Below, one piece after another: positions 1 through 8,975 of a stretch of 64,000 nucleotides of DNA (position 1 is its first letter; the number at the start of each line of letters is the position of its first letter). A program made the position numbers and the translations under genes. Source of the stretch: Streptomyces griseocarneus. GTDB lineage: Bacteria > Actinomycetota > Actinomycetes > Streptomycetales > Streptomycetaceae. The stretch covers positions 434,001 to 498,000 of the forward strand of contig PENC01000003.1 of assembly GCA_003674045.1 (NCBI GenBank), written 5' to 3'. The notes beneath the pieces were generated by a model. The model was not told the origin of the DNA and ran no database searches. It worked only from the letters and a program-made list of their open reading frames with translations.

Positions 1-571
1 ACCCTCGCGCCAGGGGTGCTCGGCCAGGTGGGCGTCCAGGTCGGGCACCGCCGCGTCGGCCGCGCCCAGCGCCAGCCGGGCCTGTGCCAGTTGCTCCACC
101 GCCTGCAGTCGCAGCTCGGCCAGCCGGGAACGCTCGCCGCGGGCCCAGTCCTCCCGGGCGAAGTCGGCGTAGGCCGGACCGCGCCATAGCTCCAGCGCCT
201 CCCGCAGCCGTTCCAGCGCCCGGGCGGGCGGCAGCGTCGTGGCGGAGCCGACCGCTGCCTCGAAGCGCCAGGCGTCCACGGCGTCCGGTGGCACCTGCAG
301 TGCGTACCCCGGCCCCTCCGTGACCAGCAGCCTGGCCGGTGTGCGGGGCGCGGCGCAGGTCGGCGACGAAGGTCCGTACGGCGCCGGTCGCGCCGCGCGG
401 GGGCTCGTCCCACAGATCCTCGATCAGGCGGGGGAGGGGGACCGTGCGGCGGCGGGCCACGATCAGCCGTGCGAGCACGGCCCGGTGCCGCGGTCCCTTC
501 AGCGCCAGCGCGCTGCCGCCGCCGTCCCAGGCCGCCACCGGCCCGAGCACACCGAACGTGACCTGTTCCAT
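1..571 (-). pseudogene. SARP-family transcriptional activator, 5' part, apparently frameshifted; runs off the window
   Basis: Reading leftwards from the ATG at 571, the first frame encodes an OmpR-like winged-helix DNA-binding domain (MEQVTFGVLGPVAAW, later LPRLIEDLWDEPP and RTFVADLRR). The expected continuation ARLLVTEGPGYAL and the bacterial transcriptional activation (BTAD) domain with its helical repeats (REALELWRGPAYADF, AELRLQAVEQLAQARL) lie in a different frame of the same strand. The switch falls at about 345-360, inside a very GC-rich run. Both halves are otherwise clean, so this is either a recent one- or two-base indel or a sequencing error. SARPs normally activate secondary-metabolite clusters by binding direct repeats. 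The rest of the gene lies outside the window, so any ATPase or TPR part cannot be judged. Confidence 0.8.
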
Positions 572-703
572 TTCCCTCACCCGCGTGGATCTCCATCGGC
601 CTCCACGGTACGTGCTGACCGGATGCTGATCAGCGGGCGGCAGCCTTGGCGGTGTCCCCGCCGGCCGGCGGGCACCGCCCCGAACGCAGGAGAGCAGCTC
701 ACC

Positions 704-1585
704 ATGGCACCGACCCTTCCCGGCTTCGATTACCGGCGCGTCCCCGTCGCCGACGGCGTCACCCTCAACGCGGCCGTCGGCGGCTCGGGCAGTCCGATCG
801 TGCTGCTGCACGGCTTCCCGCAGACGCACCTGATGTGGCGGCATGTCGCGGCCGACCTCGCGGCCGACCACACCGTCATCTGCCCCGACCTGCGCGGCTA
901 CGGCGCGAGCGACAAGCCCGCGGAAGACCCGCACGGCACCGCGTACGCCAAGCGCACCATGGCCGCCGACATCGTCGCCCTGGCCCGAGCCCTCGGCCAC
1001 GAGCGGTTCGCGCTGGCGGGCCACGACCGGGGCGCCCTGGTCGCCTTCCGCGCCGGTCTCGACCATCCGCAGGCGATCAGCCACCTGGCCTGCCTGGACA
1101 CCCTGCCCACGCTGGACATGTGGCAGGTGATGCACGGCACGGGCGCCGCCGTCGGCTTCCACCTCTATCTGATGGCCCAGCCCCCGGGCCTGCCCGAGCA
1201 GATGATCGCCGCCACCCCGGACGCCTTCTTCGGCCACTTCCTCGACGCGTGGGCCCAGGACCCCGGGGCGATCCCGGCCGGCATCCGCGCCGCCTACCTG
1301 GCTGCCTGCCGCGACGCGGTGCCCTCCATCGTGGCCGACTACCGTGCCTCCGCCACCGTCGACGTCACCCACGACCAGGCCGACCGGGACGCCGGCAGCC
1401 TGCTGCGGATGCCGGTCACCGTCCTTCAGCAGGACTGGGGCGCCGCCCTCGGCTTCGACGCCGACGCCCTCTGGCGAGCCTGGGCACCCGACCTCCGCCA
1501 CACCACCGTGACCTGCGGCCACTTCATGGCGGAAGAGGATCCGACCCGGATCACGGCCGAACTCCGCGAGCTCCTGCGCCGCTGA
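704..1585 (+). CDS. alpha/beta hydrolase, haloacetate-dehalogenase/epoxide-hydrolase type
   Basis: 293-residue alpha/beta-hydrolase-fold enzyme. Visible marks are the oxyanion segment LLHGFPQTHLMW, the following CPDLRGYGASDKP, the nucleophile elbow GHDRGALVAF (Asp nucleophile, as in dehalogenases and epoxide hydrolases rather than Ser), and a C-terminal CGHFMAEEDP that supplies the catalytic His. The family hydrolyses C-halogen or epoxide bonds through an aspartyl-ester intermediate; the substrate here is unknown. The ATG at 704 was chosen because an AGGAGA ribosome site lies about 9 bases upstream and the protein then begins at the usual family start. It is divergent from the SARP gene, with 132 bp between them that carry a GCTGATCAGC palindrome. 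Confidence 0.85.
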   Translation: MAPTLPGFDYRRVPVADGVTLNAAVGGSGSPIVLLHGFPQTHLMWRHVAADLAADHTVICPDLRGYGASDKPAEDPHGTAYAKRTMAADIVALARALGHERFALAGHDRGALVAFRAGLDHPQAISHLACLDTLPTLDMWQVMHGTGAAVGFHLYLMAQPPGLPEQMIAATPDAFFGHFLDAWAQDPGAIPAGIRAAYLAACRDAVPSIVADYRASATVDVTHDQADRDAGSLLRMPVTVLQQDWGAALGFDADALWRAWAPDLRHTTVTCGHFMAEEDPTRITAELRELLRR

Positions 1586-1597
1586 GCCGACGGTCGG

Positions 1598-1627
1598 CCA
1601 CCGGGGCCCCGCCCCGGCCCCCGGTGG
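1598..1627 (+). terminator. GC-rich hairpin after the hydrolase
   Basis: Eleven-base arms CCACCGGGGCC and GGCCCCCGGTGG (one bulged base) start 13 bases after the hydrolase stop. There is no T run, as is common for actinomycete terminators. Assignment is by position and shape only. Confidence 0.45.
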
Positions 1628-1711
1628 GAATCTCCGGCGAGACGGGAGCCGGCCGGTGTGATGGTGTAGGTCATGCCGCCATGGGTGTACTGCGACAGGA
1701 GGACAGCCCCG

Positions 1712-2083
1712 ATGGCCCTGACCAATCTCGACGTCGTCTCCGTCCCGGTCTCCGACCAGGACCGTGCCAAGCGCTTCTACGTCGACGTCCTCGGCTTCGC
1801 CGAGCTGATGGACAACCGGTTCGGCGAGGGCATGCGCTGGGTGATGCTCCGGCCGCCGGGCAGTTCCACCAAGGTCACCCTCGTGACCTGGTTCCCGACG
1901 ATGCCGGCCGGATCGCTGAAGGGCTCCGTGCTCACCTGCGACGACCTGGAGAAGACCCTTCAGGTCCTGGAGGCCCGCGGAGTCTCCTTCCACGAGAAGG
2001 AGATCCAGCAGGCGCCCTGGGGACGCTGGAAGACCTTCGACGACCCGGACGGCAACGGCTGGGTCGTCCAGCAGAACAGCTGA
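1712..2083 (+). CDS. VOC (glyoxalase/bleomycin-resistance) family protein
   Basis: 123-residue single-module vicinal-oxygen-chelate protein. It opens with the beta-strand and helix VVSVPVSDQDRAKRFYVDVL, continues with LGFAELMDN, and ends with the typical DDPDGNGWVVQQNS segment. Family members are metal-dependent lyases, dioxygenases or antibiotic-binding proteins, and nothing here fixes the substrate. The ATG at 1712 follows a strong AGGAGGA site at 1696-1702. It is convergent with htpG. Confidence 0.85.
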   Translation: MALTNLDVVSVPVSDQDRAKRFYVDVLGFAELMDNRFGEGMRWVMLRPPGSSTKVTLVTWFPTMPAGSLKGSVLTCDDLEKTLQVLEARGVSFHEKEIQQAPWGRWKTFDDPDGNGWVVQQNS

Positions 2084-2105
2084 GCGTCTGAACGGCTGAA
2101 CCCCG

Positions 2106-2139
2106 GGCACCGGGACGGGGCAGGCCGCATCCCGGTGCC
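2106..2139. terminator. hairpin between convergent VOC gene and htpG
   Basis: Perfect 10-bp arms GGCACCGGGA (2106-2115) and TCCCGGTGCC (2130-2139) around a 14-base loop, placed in the 72-bp gap between two converging genes. A bidirectional terminator is the simplest reading. Confidence 0.6.
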
Positions 2140-2155
2140 GCGCGCACCCTTCCGG

Positions 2156-4087
2156 TTACAGCGTGGAGCTCAGCCGGTCCGTGAGCAGTCGGCTGAAGCG
2201 GGCCGGGTCGGGGAGGTCGCCGCCCTCGGCGAGCAGGGCGCTGCCGTACACCAGCTCGGCGATCTCCGGGAGTGCCGGGTCGTCGGCGTCCGCCCCGTGC
2301 GCCGCGCGCAGGGCGGTGATGAGCGGGTGCGCGGGGTTGAGCTCGAGGATGCGCTTGACCGAGGGGATCTGCTGTCCCATCGCCCGGTACATCTTCTCCA
2401 GGGTCGGGGTCATGTCGTGGGCGTCGCCGACGAGGCAGGCCGCCGACGTCGTCAGCCGTGACGACAGCCGGACCTCCTTCACGTGGTCGGACAAGGCCGT
2501 CGTCAGCCACGGCAGCAGGGCGCCGAAGTCCTGCTCGCGCCGGGCCTTGTCGGCCTCGGCCTGCTCGTCGCCGTCCGTCTTCTCGTCGAGGTCGACCTGG
2601 CCCTTGGCGATGGACTGGAACCGGTGGCCGTCGAAGGCCGGGGTGCGCTCGGCCCAGACCTCGTCGACCGGGTCGGTGAGGATCAGGACCTCGTACCCCT
2701 TGGCGGCGAAGGCCTCCATGTGCGGCGAGTTCTCCACCGTCGCACGGGTCTCGCCGGTCAGGTAGTAGATCGCGTCCTGGCCGTCCTTCATGCGCTCGAC
2801 GTACTCGCGCAGGGTGGTCGTCTTCTCGGCGTCGTGCGTGGAGGCGGCCGACAGCAGTTCCAGCAGCGTCTCGGTGTTGTCGGGATCCTCGAGGAGGCCC
2901 TCCTTGAGGACCGTGCCGAACTGGCCCCACAGTTTCGTGTAGCCCTCGGCGTTCTTGGTCTGCATGTCCTTGACCGCGCGGAGGACCTTCTTCACCAGGT
3001 GCCGACGTACGCCGCGGATCTGGCGGTCGTGCTGGAGGATCTCGCGGGAGATGTTCAGCGACAGGTCGTGGGCGTCCACGACGCCCTTGACGAAGCGGAG
3101 GTAGTTCGGCATCAGCGCTTCGCAGTCGTCCATGATGAACACGCGCTTCACATACAGCTGCACACCGCGCCTGGTCTCCTGGGAGAACAGGTCGAACGGT
3201 GCCTGCGCGGGGATGAACAGCAGGGCCTCGTACTCGAAGTTGCCCTCGGCGTGCATGTGGATGGTCTCGGCCGGGTCGAGCAGGTCATGGCTGATCTGCC
3301 GGTAGAACTCGTTGTACTCGGCCTCGGACACCTCCTTGCGCGGCCGGGCCCACAGCGCCTTCATCGAGTTGAGGGTGTCCATGCTCCCGGTGTCCGTGTC
3401 CTCGGTGGCCGCGCCGTCGGCGTCGGTGCGCCCGGTGGCCATCCGGATGGGCCAGCGGATGAAGTCCGAGTACTGCTTCACGATCTGGCGGATCTTCCAC
3501 TCGGCCAGGTAGTCGGCCAGCCCGTCCTCGGTGTCGGCGGGCCTGAGGTGGAGCGTGACCGAAGTGCCGACCGCGAGGCCGTCCACGGTCTGGATGTCGT
3601 ACGTGCCCTCGCCGTCGGACTCCCACAGCGTGCCCTCGTCGGTGCCGACGCGGCGGGTGCGCAGGGTGACCTTGTCGGCGACCATGAACGCCGAGTAGAA
3701 GCCGACGCCGAACTGTCCGATCAGGTTCTGGGCCGCGGCGGCGTCCTTGGCCTCCTTGATCTTCTCCAGCAGGCGCCCGGTCCCGGACTTGGCGATGGTC
3801 CCGATCAGCTCCACCACCTCGTCCCGGGTCATGCCGATGCCGTTGTCCCGCACTGTCAGCGTGCGGGCTTCCGGGTCGACCTCGAGGGTGATGTGCGGGT
3901 CTGAGGCGTCCACGGCGAGACCGGAGTCGACCAGCGACTCCAGGCGGAGCTTGTCCAGTGCGTCGGAAGCATTCGATATCAGCTCGCGCAGGAAGATGTC
4001 CTTGTTCGAGTAGATCGAGTGGATGACCAGCTGGAGCAACTGGCGGGTCTCGGCCTGGAACTCCAGTGTCTCGACACTGCTGCCCAC
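2156..4087 (-). CDS. htpG: molecular chaperone HtpG (Hsp90)
   Basis: 643 residues, full length for bacterial Hsp90. The N-terminal GHKL ATPase domain shows SIYSNKDIFLRELISNASDA, DNGIGMT and GQFGVGFYSAFMVADKV. The middle domain and C-terminal dimerisation domain follow without breaks. It is an ATP-dependent cytosolic chaperone for stress-labile proteins. The GTG start at 4087 is preceded by AAGGAGA at good spacing. It stands alone on the minus strand and has no evident functional link to the biosynthetic operon that diverges from it. Confidence 0.97.
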   Translation of the reverse strand: MGSSVETLEFQAETRQLLQLVIHSIYSNKDIFLRELISNASDALDKLRLESLVDSGLAVDASDPHITLEVDPEARTLTVRDNGIGMTRDEVVELIGTIAKSGTGRLLEKIKEAKDAAAAQNLIGQFGVGFYSAFMVADKVTLRTRRVGTDEGTLWESDGEGTYDIQTVDGLAVGTSVTLHLRPADTEDGLADYLAEWKIRQIVKQYSDFIRWPIRMATGRTDADGAATEDTDTGSMDTLNSMKALWARPRKEVSEAEYNEFYRQISHDLLDPAETIHMHAEGNFEYEALLFIPAQAPFDLFSQETRRGVQLYVKRVFIMDDCEALMPNYLRFVKGVVDAHDLSLNISREILQHDRQIRGVRRHLVKKVLRAVKDMQTKNAEGYTKLWGQFGTVLKEGLLEDPDNTETLLELLSAASTHDAEKTTTLREYVERMKDGQDAIYYLTGETRATVENSPHMEAFAAKGYEVLILTDPVDEVWAERTPAFDGHRFQSIAKGQVDLDEKTDGDEQAEADKARREQDFGALLPWLTTALSDHVKEVRLSSRLTTSAACLVGDAHDMTPTLEKMYRAMGQQIPSVKRILELNPAHPLITALRAAHGADADDPALPEIAELVYGSALLAEGGDLPDPARFSRLLTDRLSSTL

Positions 4088-4454
4088 GGGGATGTCTCCT
4101 TCGGATGCATAAGTGAAAGGTGATGAATGTGTAAGTTGCCGGGATCGGGCGGCCTGCCGTCGTCCTCCCCCACGGTGAAGGTATAGCTTCCAGCTGTCAC
4201 GGCATTCAAGCGGGGGCGCCGGAGCGGACGGCGGGCGGGTAGGCGCGGGTGCTGTCCGTACGGCCCCACCGTGCCGTCGTCTTCACGCCACATCACCGGC
4301 TCGCTGCATAAGGAAAAGGAAAAGGGAAACCCGGCGGGGGAGTTCCTGTGCCCTCTATTTCTGTGGGTGTACATCGCAGCGGTTCCCCATTGACAGGATT
4401 TTCGAAAACGAAACAATCGAAGGAGGCCGAGGAAAGGAAAGGGGGACCGGTCCC
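4088..4454. promoter_or_regulatory. 367-bp divergent intergenic region between htpG and the NRPS-like operon
   Basis: No supported gene. It must hold the promoters of htpG (leftward) and of the 4455-11818 operon (rightward). It is locally less GC-rich than its surroundings. Visible elements are a TTTTCGAAAA palindrome near 4398-4407 and a purine-rich ribosome-site region (GAAGGAGG, AGGAAAGG) just before the ATG at 4455. No known operator was recognised. Confidence 0.5.
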
Positions 4455-5666
4455 ATGTATGCAGCCCCGTTCGCCTTCACCGCCGAGCAGGAGGGATTAC
4501 GGGCCGAGGTAAGGGAATTGCTGCACGGCGACGCTGTGCAGCGCGAGCTCGCCGGGCTGCGCGGCCTGCGCCCGCAGCCCCTGCCCCGGGCCGCGTACCG
4601 TGCGCTCGGCGCCCGCGGCCGGCTGGCCCCCGACTGGCCGGTCCGCTACGGCGGACTCGGGGCGTCCCTGGCCGAAGCGGCCGTCGTCGCCGAGGAGATG
4701 GCGCTGTGCGGGGTCCCGGACAGCGCCCGCGTCAACACGATCGACAACGCCGGCCGGACCCTGCTGGCCGCGGGCGACGACCGGCAGAAGGCAGCGCATC
4801 TGCCCGCCATGGCCGCCGGGGAGACGCTGTGCTGCGTGCTGTACAGCGAACCGGGCGCGGGATCCGATCTGGGCGCCTTGCGCACCCGGGCCGTGCGCGA
4901 CGGACAGGGCTGGCGGCTGAGCGGCGAGAAATGCTGGAACGTCGGTGGCCACGCCGCCGATTACGGAATCTGCGCGGCGCGCACCGGCGGCGGGGCGAGC
5001 CGCTATGCCGGAATCAGCGTGTTCATGGTGCCGTTGCGGGACGGCGGCGTACACATCGAGGACGTGCCCGGTGTCATTCCCGAAATGTTCCAGCGCATGG
5101 TGCTCGACGGCGTCCGGGTGCCCGACGACGCGCTGATCGGCCCGTGCGGCGGAGGCTGGCAGATCGTCAACGACGCGCTCACACTGGAGCGCACCGGCGT
5201 GTATCTCTACGGCCGGGCCAGGCGCTGGCTGGATCTGCTCGACCGGCTCGGCGCGGTGCCGCGCTCCGACGAGCGCGCCGTACGGCTGTCGGAGGAACTG
5301 GCGGCCGCGCGGCTGCTCGCCTGGGACTGCGTCGCGCGCCTGGCATCCGGCGAGGAGGCGACGGCGGAGGCCGCCGAGGCGAAGTGGTGGACCGGCGAAC
5401 TGGCCTCGCGGGTCGCCCGGCTGGCCTGGCGGACGCGCCCCGCATGGGAGGACCGCTGCCGGGAGGGCGGCGCGCGCGGGGCGGACCCGGCCGCGGCCGA
5501 GCTGGCGGACGCGCTGTGCGAGGCGCCCGCCCTCTCCCTCGCCGCGGGCACCTCGGAGATGATGCTCGCCACGGTCGCCTCGGCCCTGCTCGACCCGGCC
5601 CGGCCGGACGACGGCCCCGTCCCACCCGACGGCACCCTCGGCGACGCGGCGGAGGCGGTCGTATGA
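4455..5666 (+). CDS. acyl-CoA dehydrogenase-like flavoprotein, first gene of an NRPS-like operon
   Basis: 403 residues with all three acyl-CoA dehydrogenase domains: an N-terminal helical domain, a central beta-domain with the FAD/substrate motif YSEPGAGSDL (about residues 130-140) and GEKCWN, and a C-terminal helical domain. At the usual catalytic-Glu position just before the GTSE motif the sequence reads LAAGTSE, so the base there appears to be Ala. The base may sit elsewhere, as in some subfamilies, or the enzyme may need a partner. The next gene begins at 5663, overlapping the stop (ATGA), and starts with a second, incomplete dehydrogenase module. I infer a heteromeric desaturase acting on a carrier- or CoA-bound aminoacyl group. 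Confidence 0.85.
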   Translation: MYAAPFAFTAEQEGLRAEVRELLHGDAVQRELAGLRGLRPQPLPRAAYRALGARGRLAPDWPVRYGGLGASLAEAAVVAEEMALCGVPDSARVNTIDNAGRTLLAAGDDRQKAAHLPAMAAGETLCCVLYSEPGAGSDLGALRTRAVRDGQGWRLSGEKCWNVGGHAADYGICAARTGGGASRYAGISVFMVPLRDGGVHIEDVPGVIPEMFQRMVLDGVRVPDDALIGPCGGGWQIVNDALTLERTGVYLYGRARRWLDLLDRLGAVPRSDERAVRLSEELAAARLLAWDCVARLASGEEATAEAAEAKWWTGELASRVARLAWRTRPAWEDRCREGGARGADPAAAELADALCEAPALSLAAGTSEMMLATVASALLDPARPDDGPVPPDGTLGDAAEAVV

Positions 5667-8221
5667 GGACGCGCCTGTCGTCCGCACAGGAAGAGCTGGC
5701 CGCGCGCTTCGAGGCCGAACTCGCCGCGGCCGCCGACGAGGACGAGGCGTGCGCCCGCTGCGACCGGAACGGCTGGCTGCGCCTCACCCTGGCGGCCGAT
5801 CGCGGGGGCCCAGGCCTCGGCGAGACGGAGGCCGTGCTCCTCGCCGAGCGGTTGGGCCACGCCCTGCACGGCACCGCGGTGCTCGACCGGCTGGCCGCGG
5901 CGGAGGGCGATGACGCGCACGGGACGAGCGCCCGGCTGCGGCGCGGCGCGTACCTGCTGGGGCTGGCGCGGCGCGCCGTCGGCCAGGGCATCGCGTACGC
6001 GCGCTCCCGCCGTCAGTTCGACGGCCCCATCTCCCGCTTCCAAGCGGTGAGCTTTCCTCTGGCCGCCCATCACCTACGCGTTCGGGGGCTGCGGTTGCGC
6101 GCCTACGAGCTCGCGGCGCGCCTGGACGCGGGGGAGTGGCAGGACGCGCGGGCCGAGGCCGTGGCATTCGCCGACCTGGTCGACGCGACCGCCTTTGACG
6201 CCGTCGGGCACGCGGTGCATGTGCACGGTGCGCGCGGCCTGACCCGGCAGGAGCCGGTCAGCGCCTGCTACCGGCTGCTGCTGGCCGCCGACAGGAGCGA
6301 CAGGGCGGAAACCACCGACGAGCCGCACCCGGTCTCCCCCAACCGGGCAGCCCGGCTGCTGGCCCGGCGCGTACCGGCCGCCTGGCGCGCAGCCGACGAC
6401 CCCGTGCCGGGGCCGGAGTGCGTCCACACCCTCTTCGCCGAGTCCGCGCGACGATACGCGGACGCCCCGGCCGTCAGCGCGCCGGACGGCACGATCCTGA
6501 CCTACCGTCAGCTCGACGAGCGTGCCGACCGGCTCGCCCACGCGCTGCGCCGCCGCGGCGTGCGCGCGGACACCACCGTCGGTGTGTGCCTGCCACGAAG
6601 TGTGGACCTGGTCGTGGCGGTGCTGGCCGTCCTCAAGGCCGGTGGCGCGTATGTGCCGCTCGACCCCGCCTACCCGCCGCGCCGCCTGGCGTTCATGGCC
6701 GCCGACAGCCGGGCGCGCGTCATCGTCACGGCGGACCCGTGGGCGGCCCGTCTCCCCGCGACCCCGGCGGCGCTGGTCCGCACGGACGCCGACGCGCGCG
6801 AGATCCGGGCCGCTCCCGCCGGTCCGCCGCCGGACGAGGCCCGGCCCGGCTCCCTGGCATACGTCGTCCACACCTCGGGCTCCACGGGCGACCCCAAGGG
6901 CGTCGAGGTCGAACACCGCGGGCTGGCCAACCGCCTGCGCTGGGAGCGGCGGACGTTCCGGCACGGCCCGGGGGACGCGGTGCTGCACCACGCCCCGCTG
7001 GGCTTCGACGTCGCCGCGTGGGAGATCCTCGCCCCGCTGGTCTGCGGCGCCCGGCTCGTCCTGGCCCCGCCCGAGGGCGCCCGCGACACCCGCCTGCTGC
7101 TGGACACCGTCGTGCGGGAGCGCGTCACGGCCCTGACGCTCGTGCCCTCCCTGCTCGACGTGCTCCTGGACTGGCAGCCGGGGCTCGAACACGCCACCGC
7201 TCTGCGCCACGTCTTCGCCGGGGGCGAGGCCCTGTCGCCGGAGCTCGCCCGCCGGTTCCTCGCGGCCGTGCCGCACGCCGGTCTGTACAACTTCTACGGG
7301 CCCAGCGAGACGAGCATCGACGCCACGTGGTGGCACTGCACCCCGGACACCATCGCGGAAGGCGTGCCCATCGGACGCCCCCTCGCGGGGGTACGCGCCT
7401 ATCTCCTGGACGACACGGGAGCGCCGGTGCCCGTGGGCGCGTCCGGCGAGCTCGTCGTGGGCGGCGTCGGCGTGGCCCGCGGCTACCGGGGCCGCCCCGG
7501 GGACACCCGGGAGCGCTTCCTGCCCGACCCGTTCGCCGCGGAGAGCGGGGCACGCATGTACCGGACCGGCGACCTGGCGCGCTACCGGCCCGACGGCGCG
7601 ATCGACTTCCTCGGCCGCGCCGACGACCAGGTGAAGGTGAGCGGGTTCCGGGTGGAGCCCCGTGAGGTCGAGGCCGCGCTGGAGGAGCATCCGGCCGTCC
7701 GGCAGGCCGTGGTGAAGGCCGTCGGCGGCAGTCGCCTCGTGGGCTTCGCGTCCTGCGACGGCCACGCGCAGAACACGGACGGCACGGACGGCACAGGCAA
7801 CACGAACGGCACGCCCCGCCCTTCCCGGCAGGAGCTCACCGGCTGGCTGCGCGAACGACTGCCCGCGCACATGGTCCCGGGCGTCGTGCAGGTCCTTCCG
7901 GCATTCCCGCTGCTGCCCAACGGCAAGGTCGACCGCGCCGCGCTGACGACCGCCCAAGAGGGCCCGGCGCCTGCCACGGCGGACGGCCGGCTGGCCGTCC
8001 GAGTGGAGCGGCTGATGGCCGAGGTGCTGGACCGCCCCGCCATCGGCCCCGACGGCGACTTCTTCCGCCTGGGCGGCTCCTCGCTCCAGGCCGCCCGCTT
8101 CGTCGCGCGGCTGCGTGCCCGGCTCGGCGCGGACATCGACCTGCGGCACTTCCTGGAGGATCCCACCTGCGGCGGCGTCGTACGCCGTCTCGAGGACGGC
8201 GACGGACAGGGGCCGCGGTGA
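5663..8221 (+). CDS. fusion of partial acyl-CoA dehydrogenase, NRPS adenylation domain and carrier protein
   Basis: 852 residues. Residues about 1-220 resemble an acyl-CoA dehydrogenase whose middle beta-domain is missing: a short N-terminal part runs directly into the C-terminal helices (QGIAYARSRRQFDGPISRFQ, HVHGARGLTRQEP). Residues about 250-760 form an adenylation domain: A3 VHTSGSTGDPKG (about 402), A4 LGFDVAAWEIL, A5 NFYGPSETS (about 543), A7 YRTGDLARY, A8 DDQVKVSGFRVEP, A10 LPNGKVDR. A carrier domain follows with LGGSS; Ser807 is the expected phosphopantetheine site. By hand alignment the ten-residue specificity code reads D-V-W-T-F-G-F-I-D-K, nearest to serine-type codes I remember but not identical, so the substrate is uncertain. 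No condensation or fused thioesterase domain is present. The start overlaps the previous stop. Confidence 0.9.
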   Translation: MRTRLSSAQEELAARFEAELAAAADEDEACARCDRNGWLRLTLAADRGGPGLGETEAVLLAERLGHALHGTAVLDRLAAAEGDDAHGTSARLRRGAYLLGLARRAVGQGIAYARSRRQFDGPISRFQAVSFPLAAHHLRVRGLRLRAYELAARLDAGEWQDARAEAVAFADLVDATAFDAVGHAVHVHGARGLTRQEPVSACYRLLLAADRSDRAETTDEPHPVSPNRAARLLARRVPAAWRAADDPVPGPECVHTLFAESARRYADAPAVSAPDGTILTYRQLDERADRLAHALRRRGVRADTTVGVCLPRSVDLVVAVLAVLKAGGAYVPLDPAYPPRRLAFMAADSRARVIVTADPWAARLPATPAALVRTDADAREIRAAPAGPPPDEARPGSLAYVVHTSGSTGDPKGVEVEHRGLANRLRWERRTFRHGPGDAVLHHAPLGFDVAAWEILAPLVCGARLVLAPPEGARDTRLLLDTVVRERVTALTLVPSLLDVLLDWQPGLEHATALRHVFAGGEALSPELARRFLAAVPHAGLYNFYGPSETSIDATWWHCTPDTIAEGVPIGRPLAGVRAYLLDDTGAPVPVGASGELVVGGVGVARGYRGRPGDTRERFLPDPFAAESGARMYRTGDLARYRPDGAIDFLGRADDQVKVSGFRVEPREVEAALEEHPAVRQAVVKAVGGSRLVGFASCDGHAQNTDGTDGTGNTNGTPRPSRQELTGWLRERLPAHMVPGVVQVLPAFPLLPNGKVDRAALTTAQEGPAPATADGRLAVRVERLMAEVLDRPAIGPDGDFFRLGGSSLQAARFVARLRARLGADIDLRHFLEDPTCGGVVRRLEDGDGQGPR

Positions 8222-8925
8222 ACAGCACGGTGACACGGCTGTACTGCCTGCCGCACGCGGGCGGCACCCCCGCCGCGTACCACGGCTGGGCCGAGGCCCT
8301 GGCCCCCGGCATCGCAGTGGTACCGCTCCAGCCGCCCCGCGGAACCGCGCCGGGGGACGCGCCCGGCGCACGGCCCGCGACGGTGACGCGGTCCGCCGAG
8401 GTCCTGGCCGCGCGGCTCGCCCCGGAGACCGCCCACCCGTACGCCTTTTTCGGGCACAGCCTGGGCGCGCTGGTGGCGTTCGAGACCGTACGGGCGCTGC
8501 TGCGCCACGGCTGCCCTGCCCCGCGCCGCCTGTTCGTGTGCGGGAGCGGACCGCCCCCGGCCGAGGCGGCCGGGAGCCGCGCGCTGCACGCCCTGCCGGA
8601 CGAGGACTTCCTGCGCGTGGTGAGCAGGCGCGGCGAACTGCCGCCCGAGGTGCTGACGGACGAGGAACTGCGGCAGGTGCTCGTACCGCAGCTGCGCGCC
8701 GACTACGCGCTCGCGGAGACCTACCGCTACCGCCCGGGGCCGCCCCTTCCATGCCCGGTCACGGTCCTGTGCGGGCAGTCGGACCCGCTGGTCGACCACG
8801 AGCGGCTGGGGGCCTGGCGGGAACACACCACGGCCGCCGCCCCGGTACGGCTCGTACCCGGCGGCCATCTGCTGCTGCACAGTGCGGCACCGCACCTGCA
8901 CGACGCGGTACGCGCGGGCCTGTGA
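8218..8925 (+). CDS. type II thioesterase
   Basis: 235-residue alpha/beta hydrolase of the NRPS/PKS editing-thioesterase class. Marks: LPHAGGTPAAYHGWA near the N-terminus, nucleophile elbow GHSLGALVAFE (Ser), CGQSDPLV with the acid, and PGGHLLLH with the catalytic His. Such enzymes clear misprimed carrier domains or release products from them. The GTG start at 8218 overlaps the upstream TGA, so it is co-translated with the adenylation-carrier protein, its probable partner. With no thioesterase domain in the synthetase, it may also be the release enzyme. Confidence 0.9.
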   Translation: MNSTVTRLYCLPHAGGTPAAYHGWAEALAPGIAVVPLQPPRGTAPGDAPGARPATVTRSAEVLAARLAPETAHPYAFFGHSLGALVAFETVRALLRHGCPAPRRLFVCGSGPPPAEAAGSRALHALPDEDFLRVVSRRGELPPEVLTDEELRQVLVPQLRADYALAETYRYRPGPPLPCPVTVLCGQSDPLVDHERLGAWREHTTAAAPVRLVPGGHLLLHSAAPHLHDAVRAGL

Positions 8926-8975
8926 GCGCCCGCGCCCACGAACCCGACACAAGGAAGGCGCAGGGAGGAGAGAAA

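Noticed and set aside
2483..3904. Long open frame (473 codons) antisense to htpG
   Set aside because: Its composition follows the reverse complement of the htpG codons and it has no domain or ribosome site. It is a typical high-GC shadow.
6074..8752. 892-codon open frame antisense to the adenylation-carrier gene
   Set aside because: Arg/Gly/Pro/Ala-rich low-complexity translation, while the plus strand encodes unmistakable NRPS motifs.
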